22,994 nt of DNA from a virus. The position numbers and the translations under genes were made by a program. Shown here in pieces: positions 7,954 to 14,708 of this stretch (positions are counted from its first letter, which is position 1; each line of letters starts with the position of its first letter). Where the stretch lies: positions 1-22,994 of IMG/VR virus record IMGVR_UViG_3300035162_000404. One strand, written 5' to 3'. Below the pieces are notes generated by a model. The model did not search any database. It had not been told where the DNA came from and saw nothing but the letters and a program-made list of their open reading frames with translations.

Positions 7954-8481
7954 ATGGCAATTTTAGGCGTAGATGATTTTAAATCAAAGCTAGTAGGAGG
8001 CGGTGCTCGTTCTAACATGTTCAAAGTAACATGTAACTTCCCTGCTTATGCTCAAGGCGATGTTGAACTTTCTTCTTTCATGATTAAAGGCGCACAGTTT
8101 CCTTCATCAGTCGTAGCTCCTGTACCTGTATTATTCAGAGGCAGACAACTACAACTCGCTGGTGATAGAACTTTCGAACCTGTTACATTGACTATTATCA
8201 ATGATACTGGTTTTGAAGTAAGAAACGCGTTCGAAAGATGGATGAACGGTATGAGCGAACACAACAATAATACTGGAGCAAGTAATCCTACAGATTATAT
8301 GGCTGACATTATTGTTGAGCAGTTGAACAAGCAAGGAGACGTAACTAAGACTTACGATATGAGAGGTTGTTTTCCAACAAATCTTTCTACAATCGAACTT
8401 TCGTATGATAACGAAAACCAGATTGAAGAATTTACTGTTGAGTTACAAGTTCAGTATTGGGAGTCTGGAACCACTTCTTAG
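7954..8481 (+). CDS. 19: Tail tube protein gp19
   Basis: Major tube subunit. Characteristic blocks: start ILGVDDFKSKLVGGGARSNMF, QLAGDRTFEPVTLTIINDTGFEVRNAFERW around residues 70-93, and the C-terminal MRGCFPTNLSTIELSYD. 175 aa against T4's 163. AAGGAG lies 7-8 nt upstream. It shares the sheath transcript and is followed by a new late promoter. The 152 aa protein at 13468 is a clear relative. Confidence 0.95.
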   Translation: MAILGVDDFKSKLVGGGARSNMFKVTCNFPAYAQGDVELSSFMIKGAQFPSSVVAPVPVLFRGRQLQLAGDRTFEPVTLTIINDTGFEVRNAFERWMNGMSEHNNNTGASNPTDYMADIIVEQLNKQGDVTKTYDMRGCFPTNLSTIELSYDNENQIEEFTVELQVQYWESGTTS

Positions 8482-8485
8482 GCGT

Positions 8486-8493
8486 TATAAATA
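8486..8493 (+). promoter_or_regulatory. Late promoter box TATAAATA before portal gene 20
   Basis: Perfect late box 4 nt after the gene 19 stop. Expected start near 8499 gives a ~49 nt leader that begins almost at once with a stable hairpin. Confidence 0.82.
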
Positions 8494-8502
8494 ATATTAG
8501 AC

Positions 8503-8523
8503 GAGGGAAGAACAACTTCCCTC
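8503..8523 (+). promoter_or_regulatory. 5' leader hairpin of the portal mRNA
   Basis: Perfect 8 bp stem GAGGGAAG / CTTCCCTC with loop AACAA. No T-run follows, so it is not a canonical terminator. It lies at about +5 to +25 of the transcript from the 8486 box and upstream of the SD (GAGG). Confidence 0.65.
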
Positions 8524-8547
8524 TGACAATATTGAGGTAAAATTAAA

Positions 8548-10041
8548 ATGGCAGAACTTTTCGGATTTGAGATCAATAGAAAGGGCAACAAACCAGTTGA
8601 ACTTCCTTCTTTTGTTCCAGACACAGATGAAGATGGAGTAGGTGTTATTAACAGCGGTGGCCTTCAAGGTCAGTACGTTGATATTGACGGCGATTCAGCT
8701 AAAAATGAAGTAGACCTTATTCTAAAATATAGAGATATTGCAGCACATCCTGAATGCGATGCGGCAATTGAAGATATTGTGAATGAAGCGATCGTAGGTG
8801 ATAATAGATCAGCACCTATTGAAATTATTATGGATGAGCTAAAAGCATCTGATAAAGTTAAAAGCGCTATTAAAACAGAATTTGAAAACGTTATATCGTT
8901 ATTACACTTTAACGCGTATTCACATGATATTTTTAGAAAATGGTATATTGATGGTAGATTACCATACCACGTTATCATAGATCAAGCTAACCCTAAAAAG
9001 GGTATTAAAGAATTAAGATATATTGACCCAACTAAGTTAAGAAAGATCAAAGAAATTGAAACTGAAAAAGATCCTAAGACTGGTGCCAATATAATTAAGA
9101 AGTCAGAAGAGTACTTCTTATTCCAAGACAGTAATATGGCTGGTAATGATCAAGGATTAAAAATAAGTCCTGACTCAATTGCATACGTTACTTCAGGTAT
9201 GTTAGATCCAAGTCGTAAAAGAATTTTATCACATTTACAAAAGGCTATCAAGCCAACAAATCAGTTAAGAATGATGGAAGATTCGCTGGTTATATATAGA
9301 ATTAGTAGAGCTCCAGAAAGACGTATCTTCTATATTGATGTTGGTAACCTCCCTAAAGGTAAAGCCGAAGAATATTTGAAAAACATTATGGGCCAATACA
9401 GAAACAAATTGGTTTACGATGCTAGTACTGGAGATATTAAAGATGATCGCAAACATATGTCGATGTTGGAAGACTTCTTCTTACCGCGTCGAGAAGGTGG
9501 TCGCGGTACAGAGATTTCAACACTCCCAGGAGGCGAAAATCTTGGACAGATCGACGACATCATATACTTCCAAAAGAAATTATATAAGTCGCTCAACGTT
9601 CCAGCTAACCGTTTAGAACAAGAGTCTGGTTTTAACTTAGGTAGATCCACAGAGATCTCAAGAGATGAAGTTAAATTTAAGAAATTCTTAGATAGATTAA
9701 GAAAAAGATTTAGTGATTTGTTCTTACAATTACTAAAAACTCAATGTTTATTAAAGGGTATTGTAACCACAGACGATTGGAAGAGCTTTAAAGAAGATAT
9801 CGCTTTTGATTTTATTGAAGATAATTACTTTGCTGAATTAAAAGAAGCTGAGATCTTAAGAGAAAGATTCGAAATGCTTGGCCAAATGGACGAATATGTT
9901 GGAAAATATGTTTCTAATGAATGGATCCGTAAGACAGTATTAAGACAGTCTGATGATGAGATAGCTGAGATTAAAAAACAAATAGCAGCTGAAAGAAAAT
10001 CAGGCGAAATCGAAGACGAAGACGCAGACGTTGAAGATTAA
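8548..10041 (+). CDS. 20: Portal vertex protein gp20
   Basis: Dodecameric portal at the head vertex through which DNA is packaged and ejected. Recognisable blocks: YRDIAAHPECDAAIEDIVNEAIV near residue 62, RKWYIDGRLPYHVIID near 130, ELRYIDPTKLRKIKEI, RAPERRIFYIDVGNLPKGKAE, and DDIIYFQKKLYKSLNVPANRL near 338. 497 aa against 524 in T4. The C-terminus is acidic (EIEDEDADVED). SD is GAGGTA. It opens the prohead block followed by genes 67, 21, 22 and 23, the same order as in T4 apart from gene 68, which I do not see. Confidence 0.96.
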   Translation: MAELFGFEINRKGNKPVELPSFVPDTDEDGVGVINSGGLQGQYVDIDGDSAKNEVDLILKYRDIAAHPECDAAIEDIVNEAIVGDNRSAPIEIIMDELKASDKVKSAIKTEFENVISLLHFNAYSHDIFRKWYIDGRLPYHVIIDQANPKKGIKELRYIDPTKLRKIKEIETEKDPKTGANIIKKSEEYFLFQDSNMAGNDQGLKISPDSIAYVTSGMLDPSRKRILSHLQKAIKPTNQLRMMEDSLVIYRISRAPERRIFYIDVGNLPKGKAEEYLKNIMGQYRNKLVYDASTGDIKDDRKHMSMLEDFFLPRREGGRGTEISTLPGGENLGQIDDIIYFQKKLYKSLNVPANRLEQESGFNLGRSTEISRDEVKFKKFLDRLRKRFSDLFLQLLKTQCLLKGIVTTDDWKSFKEDIAFDFIEDNYFAELKEAEILRERFEMLGQMDEYVGKYVSNEWIRKTVLRQSDDEIAEIKKQIAAERKSGEIEDEDADVED

Positions 10042-10046
10042 ATTAT

Positions 10047-10054
10047 TATAAATA
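10047..10054 (+). promoter_or_regulatory. Late promoter box TATAAATA before the prohead core genes
   Basis: Perfect late box just after the gene 20 stop; expected start near 10060 leaves a short leader with AAGGG. No further perfect box is seen before genes 21, 22 or 23, so this promoter plus readthrough probably drives them as one operon ending at the terminator at 13384. Confidence 0.82.
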
Positions 10055-10074
10055 TATAACAAGGGTAATGAATA

Positions 10075-10242
10075 ATGAGTATACTAAATTTGATTGATAA
10101 TGTAAAAGGCGGAGATAACGTTCAGGCAGCTAAAGAGTTTAATACTGTTATGGCTGATAAGTTATCTGCTGCAATGGATGCTAAAAAGATCGAAGTAGCA
10201 TCAACGTTACAAGACAGACAAAGCTCTAAAGCTGAGCAATAG
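10075..10242 (+). CDS. 67: Small prohead core protein, gp67-like (55 aa)
   Basis: Begins MSILNLIDNVKGGDNVQAAK and ends QDRQSSKAEQ, with AAGGG 9 nt upstream of the ATG and a late promoter at 10047. The start (short helix, then an AAKEFNTVMADKLSAAMDAKKIEVAS amphipathic helix) resembles small core proteins found between genes 20 and 21 in T4-like phages. T4 has genes 67 and 68 here, whose products form part of the scaffold core. The assignment rests mainly on position, size and helical character. Gene 21 starts 11 nt downstream. Confidence 0.75.
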   Translation: MSILNLIDNVKGGDNVQAAKEFNTVMADKLSAAMDAKKIEVASTLQDRQSSKAEQ

Positions 10243-10253
10243 GAAATAAGTCA

Positions 10254-10907
10254 ATGAAACTTATATCAGAATATAACGACAATAATCTAGAAGTTATTGT
10301 AGAAAAGGTTAATGGTAAAAAGACTCTCTTCATTGAGGGTATCTTTATGCAAGCCGATTCAAAAAACAGAAACGGTCGAATATACGAAAAAAGTATATTA
10401 GAAGCCGCTGTTAATAAGTATGTAAAAGAACAAGTAAGTACTGGTCGTGCCGTTGGGGAATTAAATCACCCTGAAGGTCCTTCCATTAACTTAGATAAAG
10501 TTTCACATAAGATTACTGAACTCAGGTTTGATGGAAGTAATGTTATAGGAAAAGCATCTATACTTAATACCCCTATGGGCAATATCGTAACCGGTTTGTT
10601 AGAAGGTGGAGTTAAGCTTGGTGTGTCAAGTCGTGGTATGGGAAGTCTTGTAAACAAAAACGGCGCCATGTATGTGAAAGATGACTTTATGTTATCTACT
10701 ATAGATATCGTTCAAGATCCTTCAGCTCCAGAGGCATTTGTCAATGGAATTATGGAAGGTGTTGATTGGGTATGGAACAATGGTGTCCTTTGTCCACAAG
10801 AAGTTGAGAAAATTGAGACTGAAATCAAGGAAGCTCGAGGTATGCGTTCATCGGATATTGAGATTAAAGCTTTTAAGAATTTCCTCTCTAAACTTGTAAA
10901 TTCTTAA
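10254..10907 (+). CDS. 21: Prohead core protease gp21
   Basis: Maturation protease that cleaves the scaffold and trims the capsid proteins inside the prohead. Conserved blocks: GIFMQADSKNRNGRIYEKSIL near residue 29, GELNHPEGPSINLDKVSH with the catalytic His72, GVKLGVSSRGMGS with the catalytic serine at 125/126, and STIDIVQDPSAPEAFVNGIMEG near 148. 217 aa against T4's 212. SD AGGAAA. Placed between the small core protein and the scaffold as in T4. Target sites fitting the family's (L/I)xE preference are visible in gp23. Confidence 0.93.
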   Translation: MKLISEYNDNNLEVIVEKVNGKKTLFIEGIFMQADSKNRNGRIYEKSILEAAVNKYVKEQVSTGRAVGELNHPEGPSINLDKVSHKITELRFDGSNVIGKASILNTPMGNIVTGLLEGGVKLGVSSRGMGSLVNKNGAMYVKDDFMLSTIDIVQDPSAPEAFVNGIMEGVDWVWNNGVLCPQEVEKIETEIKEARGMRSSDIEIKAFKNFLSKLVNS

Positions 10908-10919
10908 TAGGAGAATAAA

Positions 10920-12008
10920 ATGTCTAATGACGAAATGAAAATAGTCGAAGACGTATCAGAAACTGAAGAGCTTACTATCGAGGGGCTCGTTGAAGACGCA
11001 CAAGTTCAAGACGAAGAAATCGTAGAAGCTAAAGATGAAGACGAAGTAGAGGATGAAGATGAGGAAGAAGTTGAGGAGTCTAACGACGACGAAGACGAAG
11101 AGCCTGTAATCGAAATGCCGAAAACTAAAGCTGCCATCATGGCCTCAGTAAATGATATGTTGAAGAAATCGAATAAAGAAGGTACACAAAAGATTTACGC
11201 TAGCGTATATAAAGTTATCAATGCACCAGATGTTGAGCCTGCTAAGGTATATAAGGAAGACGTTACAGTTGACGTTAGCCATATTGATTACCAAGAAGAC
11301 TTAGACGGTTTGGTTGCAGAAGAAGCTACTTTATCTGACGGATTCCAAGCCAAAGCTGGAATTATTTTTGAAGCTGCTTTGAAGTCTAAAGTAAGTGCAG
11401 AAATCGAAAGATTAGAATCTGAGTACGTACAAAACCTTGAAGAAGAAGTAACTGATATCAAGTCAGAACTAGTAGAAAAGGTAGATTCATACCTTAACTA
11501 TGTTGTTGCTAACTGGATTGAAGAAAATAAGCTTGCAGTTGAAACTGGTCTTAGGACTGAAATCGCTGAAGACTTTATGGCTTCTTTACAATCAGTGTTC
11601 AAAGAACATTACATTGAGGTTCCAGAAGGTAAGGTAGACATGATCGACGAATTAGCCGAGCAAGTCGCTGAACTAGAAGAAACTCTAAATAAATCAACTG
11701 AAGAAAATATCAAACTGACTGAATCTGTTTCCGGATTGGAAAGAGCTGAAATCGTTCGAAATGCTTCTTTTGGTCTTGCTTTAACTGAAGCTGATAAACT
11801 AGCATCTTTAGTAGAAGATATCGATTTTGATAACGCTGAAGCTTTCGAAATGAAAGTTAATGTTGTTAAAGAATCATACTTCAAATCAGATGTACAAGAA
11901 TCAGTAGATGAAGCACAATCATTAGTTGGAACTGACGAAGTCGCTACAGACCTCAGTGACACTATGGCTAGATACACAAGCGCAATCTCACAATACAAAA
12001 ACGCATAA
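10920..12008 (+). CDS. 22: Prohead scaffold (core) protein gp22
   Basis: Position between genes 21 and 23 and composition identify the major scaffold: a very acidic N-terminal region (Glu/Asp run about residues 37-65), then MPKTKAAIMASVNDML, and long charged helices with coiled-coil character (e.g. QVAELEETLNKSTEENIKLTESV near 250). In T4 the assembled core is digested by gp21 before DNA entry. At 362 aa it is longer than T4 gp22 (269 aa), most of the excess being the acidic head. SD TAGGAGA 12 nt after gene 21. Confidence 0.88.
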   Translation: MSNDEMKIVEDVSETEELTIEGLVEDAQVQDEEIVEAKDEDEVEDEDEEEVEESNDDEDEEPVIEMPKTKAAIMASVNDMLKKSNKEGTQKIYASVYKVINAPDVEPAKVYKEDVTVDVSHIDYQEDLDGLVAEEATLSDGFQAKAGIIFEAALKSKVSAEIERLESEYVQNLEEEVTDIKSELVEKVDSYLNYVVANWIEENKLAVETGLRTEIAEDFMASLQSVFKEHYIEVPEGKVDMIDELAEQVAELEETLNKSTEENIKLTESVSGLERAEIVRNASFGLALTEADKLASLVEDIDFDNAEAFEMKVNVVKESYFKSDVQESVDEAQSLVGTDEVATDLSDTMARYTSAISQYKNA

Positions 12009-12023
12009 TTAGGGGAAACTATA

Positions 12024-13361
12024 ATGTTTAACGCAGACAAAAACTTAATGGAAAAGTGGAGCCCAGTATTGGCCCACGCCGATGTTCCAACAATTCAAGA
12101 TAGTCATAAAGCAGCTGTTACAGCTCGACTATTAGAAAACCAAGAAATCGCAGCTCGTGAAGAGCATATTGCTAAATCTAATACCTTTTTAGGCGAAGAT
12201 GCAGCAGCTAACGCAACTGGCGGCTCTGTTGCTGGTTTTAATCCTGTTCTTATCTCTTTGGTAAGACGTGCAATGCCTAACCTTATCGCTTATGATATCG
12301 CTGGTGTTCAACCTATGACTGGTCCTACTGGTTTGATCTTCGCTATGAAGAGCAAGTACACTAGCCAATCTGGTACTGAAGCATTACATAACGAAGCAAA
12401 CACTGCTTTCTCTGGTGCTTCTGTAACTCAAGAAGCTGGTCCTTCTGGTTTAGAATCTGCTGCTGATGATGGCGATGGTTCTTTAGCAACTGGCGAAACT
12501 TCTGGTGAGATCGTTTCTGATTTTGCTGGTGGTCTTAGTACTGCTGCTTCTGAAGCTTTAGGTACCGGTGGTTCAGGTGGTTCTTTCGGCGAAATGGCAT
12601 TCTCAATCGAGAAAGCTACAGTAACTGCTAAGTCACGTGCTCTTAAAGCTGAATACACAATGGAACTTGCTCAAGATCTTAAAGCAATCCATGGTCTAGA
12701 CGCTGAAGGCGAACTTGCTACTATCCTTTCTTCTGAAATCCTTGCGGAAATCAACAGAGAAGTAGTTCGTACTGTAAACCGTACTGCTAAACTTGGTGCT
12801 TTACAGGCTTCTGCTACTGTTAAAGGTATCTTCAATCTAGATACTGATTCAGATGGTCGTTGGTTAGCTGAGAAGGCTAAAGGTCTTATCATTCAAATCG
12901 AACGTGAAGCTAACGTAATCGCTAAAGAAACTCGTCGTGGTAAAGGTAACTATGTTATCTGTTCTTCAGACGTTGGTTCAATCTTAGCTGCTTCTGGCAT
13001 GTTAGATTATAGCCCAGCGCTTGCTACTAACCTTAACGTAGATGATACTGGTAATACTTTTGCTGGTGTTCTTAACGGTAAGTTCAAAGTATATGTTGAC
13101 CCATATGCCACTGGTGATTATGTATGTGTTGGGTACCGTGGTACTACTCCATACGATGCTGGTGTTTTCTATTGTCCATATGTTCCTTTGACTATGGTTA
13201 AAGCAATTGGCGAAGAAGATTTCCAACCACGTATCGGGTTCAAGACTCGTTACGGTATGGTTGCTAACCCATTCGTTGCAACTGATGGAACTGTTGGTGC
13301 TGATCGTGGTAACCCATACTTCCGTATATTCCGTGTTGATGGAATCATGCAAAGTGCATAA
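12024..13361 (+). CDS. 23: Major capsid protein gp23
   Basis: HK97-fold shell protein. Conserved blocks: the start NLMEKWSPVLAHADVPTI, SVAGFNPVLISLVRRAMPNLIAYDI (around 67-92), VQPMTGPTGLIFAMKSKYT, and the end NPYFRIFRVDGIM. The processing site is visible as FLGE|D after Glu58, matching the gp21 (L/I)xE rule and giving a mature protein of about 387 residues. 445 aa against 521 in T4. SD AGGGGAAA. Codons are noticeably biased (GGT, GCT, CGT), as expected for the most abundant protein. No late box precedes it directly. A strong terminator follows. Confidence 0.97.
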   Translation: MFNADKNLMEKWSPVLAHADVPTIQDSHKAAVTARLLENQEIAAREEHIAKSNTFLGEDAAANATGGSVAGFNPVLISLVRRAMPNLIAYDIAGVQPMTGPTGLIFAMKSKYTSQSGTEALHNEANTAFSGASVTQEAGPSGLESAADDGDGSLATGETSGEIVSDFAGGLSTAASEALGTGGSGGSFGEMAFSIEKATVTAKSRALKAEYTMELAQDLKAIHGLDAEGELATILSSEILAEINREVVRTVNRTAKLGALQASATVKGIFNLDTDSDGRWLAEKAKGLIIQIEREANVIAKETRRGKGNYVICSSDVGSILAASGMLDYSPALATNLNVDDTGNTFAGVLNGKFKVYVDPYATGDYVCVGYRGTTPYDAGVFYCPYVPLTMVKAIGEEDFQPRIGFKTRYGMVANPFVATDGTVGADRGNPYFRIFRVDGIMQSA

Positions 13362-13383
13362 TCTTTAATTAGATTATAAAACT

Positions 13384-13409
13384 AAAGGGCTCTTCGGAGT
13401 CCTTTTTTT
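13384..13409 (+). terminator. Intrinsic terminator after major capsid gene 23
   Basis: Stem AAAGGGCTC / GAGTCCTTT (9 pairs, one G-U) closed by a TTCG tetraloop with the stabilising C-G closing pair, followed by a run of seven T. It separates the head operon from the next late unit. Confidence 0.92.
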
Positions 13410-13414
13410 ATGCC

Positions 13415-13422
13415 TATAAATA
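13415..13422 (+). promoter_or_regulatory. Late promoter box TATAAATA, distal, before the 13468 gene
   Basis: Perfect box 6 bp past the terminator T-run; expected start near 13428 gives a ~40 nt leader without a clear SD. Confidence 0.75.
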
Positions 13423-13454
13423 GTATATAATACAAGCAAATAACATTTAAAGAG

Positions 13455-13462
13455 TATAAATA
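13455..13462 (+). promoter_or_regulatory. Late promoter box TATAAATA, proximal, leaderless geometry
   Basis: Perfect box with only five bases before the ATG at 13468. With T4-type spacing the transcript would begin at the A of the ATG. It shares 15 consecutive bases (TATAAATAGATATAT) with the promoter at 1436. Confidence 0.78.
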
Positions 13463-13467
13463 GATAT

Positions 13468-13926
13468 ATGACTACTTCAAATAAAAACTATTTAAGCCCT
13501 GTAGGGTTCCAATTCAAAATCGATGCAACTCAATATTCTAATGTTGAATACTTTTGTACATCGGTTACGCTTCCTGATTTAACGTTATCAGAAGTACCTA
13601 CTCCATATAAGACATCTAATATGGGAATGACCGGCGATCGAATCGCTTTTGGTGATTTACAGATTAGATTCAATATAACAGAAGATATGGAAAACTATGT
13701 TGAAATGTTTAATTGGATGCATAATATAATTCAAAAGGGAGAGTCATTTAAATCAGATGCTACACTTTCTATATTGAGTAGTCATAACAACGTAACTAAA
13801 GAAATAACCTTCAGAGATTGCTTTCCAACTTCTCTTTCAGCTGTTGAATTCTCAACTCAACAAAATGACATTGAATACTTACAAGCTGACGTAACATTTA
13901 AATATACATACTTTGAAGTGAAATAG
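13468..13926 (+). CDS. Second tail-tube-fold protein, probable tail tube terminator (gp3-like)
   Basis: 152 aa and plainly related to the tube protein at 7954: TGDRIAFGDLQIRFNITED...FNWMHNI aligns with AGDRTFEPVTLTIINDTG...FERWMNGM, and FRDCFPTSLSAVEFSTQQNDIEYLQADVTF with MRGCFPTNLSTIELSYDNENQIEEFTVEL. T4-like phages use tube-fold paralogs to begin (gp48, gp54) and end (gp3) the tube. From memory, marine T4-like genomes carry gene 3 between genes 23 and uvsY, the position seen here, so gp3 is the best candidate. I have not aligned it to T4 gp3. There is no SD within 13 nt of the ATG. Confidence 0.75.
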   Translation: MTTSNKNYLSPVGFQFKIDATQYSNVEYFCTSVTLPDLTLSEVPTPYKTSNMGMTGDRIAFGDLQIRFNITEDMENYVEMFNWMHNIIQKGESFKSDATLSILSSHNNVTKEITFRDCFPTSLSAVEFSTQQNDIEYLQADVTFKYTYFEVK

Positions 13927-13933
13927 TAAACTA

Positions 13934-13941
13934 TATAAATA
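13934..13941 (+). promoter_or_regulatory. Late promoter box TATAAATA before uvsY
   Basis: Perfect box; expected start near 13947 leaves a ~16 nt leader containing GGAG, so uvsY is at least partly a late gene here. Confidence 0.82.
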
Positions 13942-13962
13942 ATTTTATACCATGGAGATATA

Positions 13963-14409
13963 ATGAATAGCCTAGAAACAATACTTGAAATGTGGAAGAA
14001 AGATTCTGTAATTGATAAACTTGAGTTAGACCAATCTGCTCGAGATTCAGCAAAACTTCACTCAAAATACTTAGAACTATACTCAGTTAATAAATTAAGA
14101 TTCAAGAAATTAGACCTTGAGTTTAAAGTATTATTGAGAGACAAATTTATGCATTACAATGGCAAACTTACTCAAGTCGAATTAGACGATAAGGGTTGGT
14201 CGTATGATCCATTGAATGGACTTACCGTGTTAAAAGGAGATATGGATAAATGGTACGACGCTGATCCATTGATCCAAGCTCATCAAGCTAAAATGCATTA
14301 TACTCAAGAGATGGTAGATACATTAAAAGAGATAATGGAAAACGTAAAATGGCGTCATCAAAATATCAAGAATATTATTGAATGGAATAAATTCACTAGT
14401 GGTATGTGA
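13963..14409 (+). CDS. uvsY: UvsY recombination mediator
   Basis: UvsY helps load the UvsX recombinase onto gp32-coated single-stranded DNA. Supporting blocks: ETILEMWKKDSVIDKLELDQSARDSAKLHSKYLELYSV at the N-terminus, the basic helix LRFKKLDLEFKVLLRDKFMHYNGKLT, and the C-terminal WRHQNIKNIIEWNKFTSG, all typical of UvsY from marine T4-like phages. 148 aa against T4's 137. SD GGAG. It lies a short distance upstream of uvsW, as in T4, separated here by an inserted pair of virion-type genes. Confidence 0.9.
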   Translation: MNSLETILEMWKKDSVIDKLELDQSARDSAKLHSKYLELYSVNKLRFKKLDLEFKVLLRDKFMHYNGKLTQVELDDKGWSYDPLNGLTVLKGDMDKWYDADPLIQAHQAKMHYTQEMVDTLKEIMENVKWRHQNIKNIIEWNKFTSGM

Positions 14410-14439
14410 CACTAAATTGACCAGTGGGTTGCAGTATTC

Positions 14440-14447
14440 TATAAATA
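14440..14447 (+). promoter_or_regulatory. Late promoter box TATAAATA before the 14508-14708 gene pair
   Basis: Perfect box; expected start near 14453 gives a ~55 nt leader holding a perfect 9 bp hairpin and the SD GAGGTA. It is also the nearest upstream box for uvsW. Confidence 0.8.
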
Positions 14448-14464
14448 GTAATACACGCATCAAC

Positions 14465-14488
14465 TTAGCTATGACTGAGCATAGCTAA
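14465..14488 (+). promoter_or_regulatory. 5' leader hairpin of the 14508-14708 mRNA
   Basis: Perfect 9 bp inverted repeat TTAGCTATG / CATAGCTAA with loop ACTGAG, at about +13 to +36 of the late transcript. No T-run follows. It could stabilise the mRNA or bind a regulator; sequence alone does not decide. Confidence 0.6.
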
Positions 14489-14507
14489 TACTACGAGGTA
14501 TAGTAAA

Positions 14508-14708
14508 ATGGCTATAGTTAAACCACACCACGCAAACAATTATTTATCAAATAGAATGGGTATACCGGCATTCGACGATACTCAAATGGTATATACTGGA
14601 GCACTACTTAGCTCTGTTATATATTCTTTGGGTGGAGTTGCGGTAGCTCAAGTAAATTATACGTACAACGCTGATGACGATATCATCAATATTACGAGGG
14701 TATCGTAA
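14508..14708 (+). CDS. Small hypothetical protein coupled to the 14708 gene (66 aa)
   Basis: SD GAGGTA and ATG at good spacing. The stop overlaps the next start as TAATG, so translation of the two is probably linked. The protein has a polar start (MAIVKPHHANNYLSN) and a weakly hydrophobic middle (GALLSSVIYSLGGVAVAQVNYTY), too polar to call a membrane segment. Unrecognised family. The junction suggests an accessory subunit, chaperone or attachment peptide for the large protein downstream. Confidence 0.72.
   Translation: MAIVKPHHANNYLSNRMGIPAFDDTQMVYTGALLSSVIYSLGGVAVAQVNYTYNADDDIINITRVS

Noticed and set aside
11609-12040. 143-codon minus-strand frame
   Set aside because: Antisense to the scaffold gene; Ser-rich product typical of a reverse read of Glu/Ala codons, with no start signals.
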